Both the position numbers and the translations under genes were made by a program. A stretch of DNA of 64,000 bases from assembly GCF_000715075.1 (NCBI RefSeq), contig NC_134100.1, forward strand, positions 33,028,042 through 33,092,041, given 5' to 3'. The notes beneath the pieces are model-generated. The model ran no database searches and was not told where the DNA came from. It saw only the letters and a list, made by a program, of their open reading frames with translations. This document shows positions 57,647-64,000 of this stretch, piece after piece. Position 1 is the stretch's first letter. Each line of letters opens with the position of its first letter. This DNA comes from Nicotiana tabacum. Lineage: Eukaryota; Streptophyta; Magnoliopsida; Solanales; Solanaceae.

Positions 57647-58827
57647 TAGAGGTGGCAAACGGGCGGGGCAGGTCAAAAACGGGTAATTTAAAAAACAGAT
57701 AAATTATCCGACCCGACCCGATCCATATTTAATACAGATAAAAAATAGATTACCCAGCGAATAATATGGATATCCATATTATACATGACTTCTTGAATAT
57801 GATCACTTTTGGGAGAATTCTTAGTCTCCCAAACTTAGGGGTATCAATGGATCTTCAAAAACCGACTAAACCGATCGAACCGAACCGTACCGAACCGATT
57901 ATTAGATTTAATTAATAAAACCGTAGAATTTTATATAAACTTATAACCGTATCGATAATTAGGGTAGGTTTTTAATTTTATAAAAATAAACCGAAAAAAT
58001 ACCGATCTGTACCGAATAAAATTATATATGAAAAATATATTTTATATACTAAGTTTAAAACTACCACAACATTAATTTTTTTTTGGGTCTTGGGATAATG
58101 GAAATGGCTACAAGTGACCAAATAATTAATATCAAAAATCCCAACTTTCGAACATATTCTACTACTCATATCGAAACTAAATTAATTCTAATATCTTGAG
58201 TAGCAAGCCACTAGGTATTCCAACGATTTTCAGTACGAAGACACTAGGTATTGGATATTTTTCCTCTCATATGATTTAGCTTATTTTGTTTTACGCTACC
58301 ATAGAATAGTGCGATGAATCTCTATACTGGACATCTTTCATGTTCCTTATCATCACTTTGATAATAGTAAAAATATCTAGAAAATTTTGCGAAAGTCCTA
58401 AGTACATATTTATCGCATTCTAACTTCGGATAGCGACTCTTGTATGACGTTTTTTTAAAAGAATACCAAAAAATAACCAATCTGTACCGATACCGAAGAG
58501 AAACCGAGATGATTGGGACGGTTCCGAAAAGTCTAATTTTGGTTATACAAAATGGAATAACCGAAAAATTAGTATAGTACAAATTTTATAAAATAACTGG
58601 CCGAACCGAACCATTGACACCCCTACCCAAATGAGGAACCCCAATTCGAAGCTTTACAAATGTAAAAGTTAAACTAATTAGTTATCCATTGGTTATCCAT
58701 TTTCTAAATAGGTAATATGGTTCTTATCTATATTTGACCCGTTTTTAAAAAGTTCATTATCCAACCCATTGCTTAAAGGATAATATGGGTGAATAATTGT
58801 TTTCTTTTAACCATTTTGCCACCTCTA
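57647..58827. mobile_element. Non-autonomous hAT-like TIR element (outer, 1181 bp with insert)
   Basis: The left end is TAGAGGTGGCAAAC. The right end read inward on minus is TAGAGGTGGCAAAA, giving a 13-bp perfect terminal inverted repeat. The 8-bp target duplication is typical of hAT. Sub-terminal words (cgggtaattta, acccgtttttaaaa; ttatccga, cattatccaac) are also inverted. No transposase frame. A second element is nested at 57836-58625, so without it the outer one is ~0.38 kb. Confidence 0.8.
57836..58625. mobile_element. Non-autonomous hAT-like TIR element (inner, 790 bp)
   Basis: The left end is TAGGGGTATCAATGG and the right end read inward is TAGGGGTGTCAATGG (14 of 15 identical). Flanks are CCCAAACT (57828-57835) and CCCAAATG (58626-58633), six of eight identical. 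Both sub-terminal regions contain ccgaaccgaacc. The interior has no transposase. Confidence 0.75.
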
Positions 58828-58835
58828 CTCACGGT
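58828..58835. repeat. 8-bp target duplication CTCACGGT (outer hAT-like element, right)
   Basis: Pairs with CTTACGGT at 57639-57646. Confidence 0.8.
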
Positions 58836-60024
58836 AGATGTTACTCCACATAAACTTGTCTCAGTCCAATAATATATACCTTAGTTTCTCCAGCACTAGA
58901 AGTCCTCTACATTTCTACTGGCATATAAATCTCTAATAACGAGACTAGAAGACTCCTAGCGATATGAGATATACAACTGCTAATATGACTAAAACTTAAC
59001 ACCAACTAAATGGGTATTGATCAAAAATTTAAACACTTACCTCTTCTCAATTTGTATGTGACATCCTTACACAAGGCCTATGCTAATCTTCATTGTATAG
59101 CTCAAGAGAATTCAAGTAATGCCAGAATTTCAAAACAAGAATTCATCAATCAGTTGAATTTAGCAATTAACATCAGTCAACACCTAAGGCAGTGGTGATA
59201 ACAATACAAGTTACTCCACCAGATGAATTTGACACATGCATTCGGAGGTGCCAAAAAAAAAAAAGCGAACATTCAGTATCTCTGTAGCTGTAAATTTCAG
59301 CAGTGTCAGAAGCCAGAAATTTCGCGAAGAGTGTTCAAAATTTAATATACACATAACAAATAATTTTAACCTATATACACAATATAAGTTGTAATATACA
59401 CATTATCATATTTCGATGAAGGGTGTTCGCTTGACCACCCTTCAATGTATGTAGCTACGCCATTGATATTCAGTCCATTGATACATGATATCGAATGGAA
59501 TTTCCCATTTGGAAAGAAAATCACCCAATTAAGACAACAATCCTAAAAATGACAGGTCAGAACCCATGTTTTAATAACAGTAAGTATAGTGCAGGACATA
59601 GCCATTTAGTTGATCAAATATAAGGTATCCCTCATAGGAAGACAAAAAAGATCTAACATGAAGCAACAGTTAGAAAGTCAATATCTGAATAATAACAAAT
59701 AAAAGAATGCAAAACTTCCTAATCAAAGATCATTAGTATTGAATAAATTAAGAAACCACCAATTGCATAACAAATGTACCTCCCTCTGCAACTTCCATAA
59801 CCTGCCACTAGGGCTAGCCTGATATCTCCGTGAACTACAAAGGTAAACTGAAAGTAAAACCTTAGCCAAGAGGCCACAGGACAAAATCTGAACGGTTGCA
59901 ACACCTGAATTTCACTGGTTAGAAACTACCTGACATGCCTCAGTCCCAACCATAGTCAACTATGTACACCAGAAACGCACCATGCCCCATTTTAGGGAAA
60001 ACTGCTAGCATAACCACCATAAAT
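58836..60024. other. Region downstream of BPC: 3' UTR and intergenic DNA
   Basis: About the right third (~59700-60024) is the likely 3' UTR of the BPC gene, read on minus. The rest shows an A12 run at 59252-59263 and repeat-like words (gaagggtgttcgcttgaccacc, shortened, at ~59416). The 62-codon frame at 59010 has no recognisable domain. Confidence 0.5.
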
Positions 60025-60966
60025 CTATCTGATAGTGACAAACTTGTTTGTACCATGCTTTGCCCAGTAAGGCTTCAGATCAATTGCGTTAGAAAAGTTA
60101 TATCCTTCCGAAGCAAGTTTCTCTAGTACCTTTGTAAACGCTCCCAAACTCATCTTCCGTCCTGCTATCCTTGAACCACGCCTTTTGGTATTCATAGGCA
60201 AGGGATATGAAGATAAATTAGTGGTACAGCAAGCCGATTGCCAACCACCACAGCCCCACCTATAACACTGCTGAGCTGCCCCAGTGCATGAGCAAACTGG
60301 TATAGGAAATACCGAAATATCCATAGTAATACCGTTAATGACGACTTCTGCACTTTTTCTGGGAGCTCTAGCCCGTGGAACAGATGGGGTAGCCTCGACT
60401 TTAGGGACCCTAGTAGCTTTCTTTGCCTTCTTACTTTTAGGGGACTTCAGCAGTTGTGATTTACCAGCTCCCCTCTTCTTTGCAAGCCCACCAATATCCC
60501 TTTCTTGACAAACCTCTTCCAGCTGAGGATCAGGTTCAACTTTTACCAAGTTTGGCTGCTCGTGAATCTGCATGGACTGAGCAGAAGACGTCTCAGGCAA
60601 AAAACCATAACCCGTAAGATAGTGGTGGTTTCCGGATAGCACATTGAGATACTTGTCTCTATAGTCTTTATGATTAACCCAAGAATCCCTCATATACTCA
60701 ATGGGCATGGGGGTCTCCGAGATCCCACAAACCCGATGGTGATGAAACGCACCACCATTAGTCGACTCCATAACCGTAGGATGGTGAGGCTGGTGGGTTT
60801 GGTGGTTGTGGTGATGGTGATGGTGATGGTGATGGTCGTGAATGTTGCCAAAAAGGGGCTTCTCATCCATAGAGGACATGAGTTGCAGGCCCAAATGGCC
60901 CTTCAAGACTGTTGCAGGTGGCTCGAAAAAACCCCAATTTCGTATATTCATACCGTTTCCATCCAT
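60025..60966 (-). CDS. BPC: BASIC PENTACYSTEINE / GAGA-binding transcription factor, class I
   Basis: An intact 313-codon frame in one exon encodes a BBR/BPC nuclear protein. These plant factors bind GA/CT-rich promoter repeats and help recruit chromatin regulators to developmental genes. The class I N-terminus is clear: RNWGFFEP at residues 9-16 and KGHLGLQLMSS at 22-32. Nine consecutive His occupy 45-53 with more His up to 62. SSAQSMQIH (128-135) and VKVEPDP follow. A Lys-rich nuclear-localisation stretch KSPKSKKAKK lies at 174-183. The DNA-binding domain starts at EVVINGITMDIS (207-218), with Cys at 225, 227, 234, 239, 246 and 247, RWGCGGWQSACC, KRRGSRIAGRKMS and the conserved end HGTNKFVTIR. 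Length is typical for class I. The start is supported by the conserved MDGNGMNIRNWG opening. The neighbours are transposons only. Which paralogue (BPC1, 2 or 3-like) cannot be told. Confidence 0.97.
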   Translation of the reverse strand: MDGNGMNIRNWGFFEPPATVLKGHLGLQLMSSMDEKPLFGNIHDHHHHHHHHHNHQTHQPHHPTVMESTNGGAFHHHRVCGISETPMPIEYMRDSWVNHKDYRDKYLNVLSGNHHYLTGYGFLPETSSAQSMQIHEQPNLVKVEPDPQLEEVCQERDIGGLAKKRGAGKSQLLKSPKSKKAKKATRVPKVEATPSVPRARAPRKSAEVVINGITMDISVFPIPVCSCTGAAQQCYRWGCGGWQSACCTTNLSSYPLPMNTKRRGSRIAGRKMSLGAFTKVLEKLASEGYNFSNAIDLKPYWAKHGTNKFVTIR

Positions 60967-61560
60967 GGCTGCATGAAACCAATATCAAGAGGGCTTGAAC
61001 TTTCAACAAAGATCGTATTTGACAAACTCCAGCAGTAAATATTGCTTATATCAGTAAAAAAATCAATGCCACAGCATGTAAGCATCATCCTTTTCAACCC
61101 TACAAAAAACCACAAAGGATATAATTCACCAAATCAAACCGTAAAAACCACAAGTAACAAAACTACAAACATCATGCTGAATTAAAAAAAATACAATACG
61201 TTCAATCAATAGCCACAAGGCACATAAACATGCATAAATATTAACCAAATCAAACCTTAGAAAAATAACACAAGCAATAATACCACAAATGCAGAGCGGA
61301 ATTGAAAATGAGTCAATACATTCAATCAATTGCCACAAAATGCACAGAGACACATAATGCTGACAGCAAAACTTTAAGATTTATGTAAAATCAGTAATGT
61401 TTAAGCTTACTGATTTAGATCTTGGCATAAATAGAGAATGTAATAGCTCAAATATAGAAATGCGGAGTGAAATAAGTTAAATCCGTAAATGTACTCAGAA
61501 AAGGAGAGAGTACTGACTGGAGGGAAGAGTCGGCTGGTTAGGGTTTGAGACTGTAATCCC
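60967..61560 (-). other. BPC 5' UTR with probable intron
   Basis: Two bases upstream of the ATG the minus strand reads tttcatgcag, a good splice acceptor preceded by a pyrimidine-rich stretch. BPC genes commonly have a 5'UTR intron. The likely first exon is the CT-rich segment at ~61490-61560 (read on minus, actctctccttttctgag). The donor cannot be fixed by eye. Confidence 0.55.
61503..61510 (-). promoter_or_regulatory. GA/CT repeat in the BPC 5' region
   Basis: ggagagag on plus (CTCTCTCC on the gene strand) matches the GAGA-type sites that BPC proteins bind. Self-regulation is possible but is only an inference. Confidence 0.4.
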
Positions 61561-61719
61561 CTCTATTCGAAGGGACTCCCTTATTTACCTCTAAAGAATA
61601 GAAAATATGATTCGGTATGAATTAATAATTGCAGAAAAATAAAAGAAGGTTAAATGAAATAACACTACAAAGAATTTTTTTTAAAAATAATAATAATAAT
61701 AATAACAACAATAATATCC

Positions 61720-61725
61720 CACGTG
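61720..61725. promoter_or_regulatory. G-box CACGTG in the putative BPC promoter
   Basis: The palindrome cCACGTGg lies ~160 bp upstream of the presumed transcription start. bZIP and bHLH factors bind such boxes. A TATA-like taaataag stands at ~61585 (minus). Confidence 0.45.
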
Positions 61726-61869
61726 GAAAATAGGAATGAAGTAGAGATTTGGTTTTGGTAGAATTAAGGGGTGTGATTAATATTTTTTATAGAAAATAGA
61801 AATTATTTTAATCCATCTCCCATTGTATCAATATGGCATAATTCATGCTAAACGCGGCAGGGCTTGGCT

Positions 61870-61884
61870 GGGTGGGTGGGCGGG
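61870..61884 (+). other. G-quadruplex motif
   Basis: Four GGG runs separated by single bases (T, T, C) form a perfect one-base-loop G4 consensus. It lies ~300 bp upstream of the presumed BPC start, on the template strand of that gene. Confidence 0.7.
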
Positions 61885-61947
61885 CAAGGTAAAATTTTGT
61901 AAAAAACAACTAAACTGACATGTCACGGGAGGTTAATCCTTGCCCTT

Positions 61948-61960
61948 CCCCCCCCCCCCC
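61948..61960. repeat. Poly-C run (13 C)
   Basis: An uninterrupted cytosine run preceded by tgccctt. It is prone to length errors in sequencing. Confidence 0.9.
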
Positions 61961-62079
61961 AAATTACATCCCTATGGTGATTCAAGGTCCAGAATTACTT
62001 GTTCTTTCAAGGTCTAATGTCCTTTTTATTTGTGGTATGGAATAATAAGTAATTTATATATTATTACTGCCATCAGTTC

Positions 62080-62360
62080 AACAACAACAACAATAAATCC
62101 AGTATAGTTTCACAAATAGGGTCTGGGGATGATAGATAGTACACAGATCTTATCCCTACAGTGAATGTAGAAAGGTTGTTTCCAGTAGATCCTCGGCACG
62201 AGGAAAAATGAGAAAAGAGCAGTAGCAACAAGCAATAATGAGAACAAGATAAAAGAAAACAAAGCGAATGGAACAACATGAAGATAGAAATCTAAAATAT
62301 TAGAATACAAGACTGTCACTAATAACAATGGAAATGTCCGAAAACCCGCTTAATTACCTA
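62080..62360 (-). repeat. RTE LINE 3' UTR and (GTT)n tail
   Basis: Read on minus, ggaaacaacctttctac, ataagatctgtgtac and ccccagaccc lead into ttgttgttgttgttg at 62080-62096. This tail is shared in Solanaceae by RTE LINEs and the SINEs they mobilise, so a small SINE here is an alternative. Confidence 0.7.
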
Positions 62361-63760
62361 TTAACCTACAACATTAATGTTCAACCTCCATACCTTCCTA
62401 TTAAGGGTTATGTCCTCGGCCAGCTGAAGCAAAGTCATATCTTGTATAATCACCTTTCCCCAATACTTTTTTGGCCTACCACTACCTCTTCTAAGACCCA
62501 CTAAGGACAACCTCTCACACCTCCTTATCGGGACATCTGTGCTTCTCCTCTTCACATGCCCAAATCATCTAAGTCTCACTTCCTGCATTTTATCCTCTAT
62601 GGAGGTCACTCCTACCTTGGCCCGAATATCCTCATTCTTAATCTTATTAATCCCGGTATGCCCGCACATCCATCTCAACATCCTCATTTCTGTTACTTTT
62701 ATTTTCTAGACATAAGAATTCTTGACTAGCCAATACTTTGCGCCATACAACATAGTCGATCTAACTACTACTTTTTAGAAATTACCTTTAAGTTTAGGAG
62801 GTACATTCTTATCGCATAAGATACCTGATGCGAGCCTCCATTTTACCCACCCCATACCAATATGATGTGTAACATCCTCGTCAATCTCTACATTACCTTG
62901 TATTATAGGCACTGGGTACTTGAAACTATCTTTCTTGGGGAAGAGTTGTGTATTAAGCCTCACATCCACATCCGCTTTACTGGTCCCGTCAATGAAGTTA
63001 CACTCCAAATATTTTGTCTTGGTCCTACTCAACTTGAAACCTTTAGACTCTAGGGTCTGTCTCCAAACTTCCAGTCTCGTGTTAACACCACTTCTCATCT
63101 CGTCAATCAGTACAATATCGTTTGCTAATAACATACACCAGGGTGCCTCCCCTTGAATGTGATGCGTCAGTGTATCCAATGCCAAAGCAAATAAAAATGG
63201 CTAAGAGCTGACCCCTGGTGCAACTACATCACAACTGAAAAGTGGTATGAGTCCCCTCCCACTGTCCTCACCCGAGTTTTAGTTCCTTCATACATGTCCT
63301 TAATCACCCTAGTATACGCTACTTGAATACCTCTAGCCTCCAAACATCTCCATAGAACCTCCCTTGGGACTTTGTCATATGTTTTCTCTAGATCAATGAA
63401 CATGTGCAAGTCCCCCTTCCTCTCCATATATTGTTCTACCAACCTCCTTACAAGATAAACGACTTCCCTAGTCGAACGACCCTGCATTAATCCAAACTGG
63501 TTTTCGAAAATAGACACACCCTTTCTCGCCCTTGCTTCCATCACCCTCTCCCAAACTTTCATAGTGTGACTCAGCAGCTTGATACCCCTATAGTTGTTGC
63601 AACTTTGAACATCACCTTTGTTCTTGTATAACGGAATCATCGTACTCCACCTTCATTCTTCGGGCATCTTCGTCGTCCTAAAATGATGTTAAACAACCCA
63701 GTGAGCCATTCCAAGCCTGCCCTTCTCACACTCTTCCAAAATTCCACTGAAATTTTGTCT
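62361..63760 (-). pseudogene. RTE reverse transcriptase and C-terminal domain, inactivated
   Basis: Frame 63640-63224 shows [64 protein letters not shown] and the thumb-side [13 protein letters not shown]. After a frameshift, 63185-62775 gives [28 protein letters not shown], where the catalytic box reads LAND instead of a xADD form. [17 protein letters not shown] and a C-terminal part follow. Frame 62555-62361 ends it ([22 protein letters not shown]). The lost Asp plus frameshifts mean no activity. Confidence 0.88.
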
Positions 63761-64000
63761 GGCCCGGTCGTTCTCCCCTACTCATCTTATGAATAGTCCC
63801 CTCGACCTCCTCAATTTTAATACACCTACAATAACCAAAATCTCAACAACTCTCGGAGTGCTCCAAATCACCCAAAACGATGTCCTTGTCTCCCTCTTTA
63901 TTTAGGAGTTTATGGAAGTAAGTATGCCACATGTGCCTGATATGTGCCTCTTCCATCAATACTCTCATCTTCGTCTTTAATAGCCTTCCTTTCTCTCACC
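63761..64000 (-). pseudogene. RTE LINE, region N-terminal to RT (window edge)
   Basis: Decayed minus-strand sequence continues the element (GRTRQNFSGILEE-like at ~63740-63770). Stops prevent one frame. It runs off the right edge. Confidence 0.6.

Larger units (their letters stand above)
62080..64000 (-). mobile_element. RTE-type LINE, 3' part (continues past the right edge)
   Basis: The minus strand reads RT, C-terminal domain, 3' UTR and a (GTT)n tail. RTE-clade LINEs of plants end in short microsatellite tails of this kind. The 5' end with the endonuclease is outside the window. Confidence 0.85.

Noticed and set aside
60284..61038. Plus frames of 74 and 122 codons over the BPC gene
   Set aside because: Antisense shadows of the BPC coding exon; the minus frame has the conserved domains.

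Overview
The window is plant nuclear DNA, most likely from Solanaceae (a Nicotiana-like genome is my inference). The LTR-retrotransposon lineages, the GTT-tailed RTE LINE and a class I BASIC PENTACYSTEINE gene all fit that. It is almost entirely repeat-derived. The only gene that looks intact is the BPC/GAGA-binding factor at 60025-60966 (minus strand). All identities come from reading the sequence and from family knowledge; nothing was aligned or searched by software.

Layout. (1) 1-6577 is a tandem array of eleven ~0.5-0.64 kb units. Each unit joins the RT thumb/start of RNase H of a Tat/Ogre-type Ty3/gypsy element to the inverted start of a chromovirus LTR. The array runs off the left edge. 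(2) 6578-6872 is a remnant of the chromovirus that supplied that LTR. (3) 6873-16112 is a plus-strand Tekay/Del-type chromovirus with a 5'-truncated left LTR, decayed gag-pol and a full ~3 kb 3' LTR. (4) 16113-46807 is best read as one old minus-strand Tekay-type element broken apart by nested insertions. These are a Tat/Ogre-like element (17628-28231, target duplication CATTT), an Athila-like solo LTR (29117-30419) and a Tekay solo LTR (31660-40549, target duplication AGCAT). The solo LTR in turn holds a gag-protease-only Athila element (32279-39324). (5) 46808-48520 is a truncated plus-strand LTR abutting a 3'-truncated minus-strand LINE (48521-52505). (6) 52500-58836 holds an AT-rich ~970 bp inverted repeat, a SINE-like fragment, a decayed plus-strand LINE, a long AT microsatellite, a perfect 81-bp duplication and two nested hAT-like TIR elements with 8-bp target duplications. 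(7) 60025-~61560 is the BPC gene with its probable 5'UTR intron and promoter. (8) 62080-64000 is the 3' part of a minus-strand RTE-type LINE that runs off the right edge.

The two signals most worth following are the chimeric satellite and a ~0.93 kb minisatellite in the 3' UTR of the Tat/Ogre-like element (21557-22480). In the minisatellite about 33 units of ~30 bp each encode a small hairpin, and the two stem arms change together between unit types. None of the retroelement proteins appears functional. The nesting order can be read from target-site duplications and from reading frames interrupted exactly at LTR ends.
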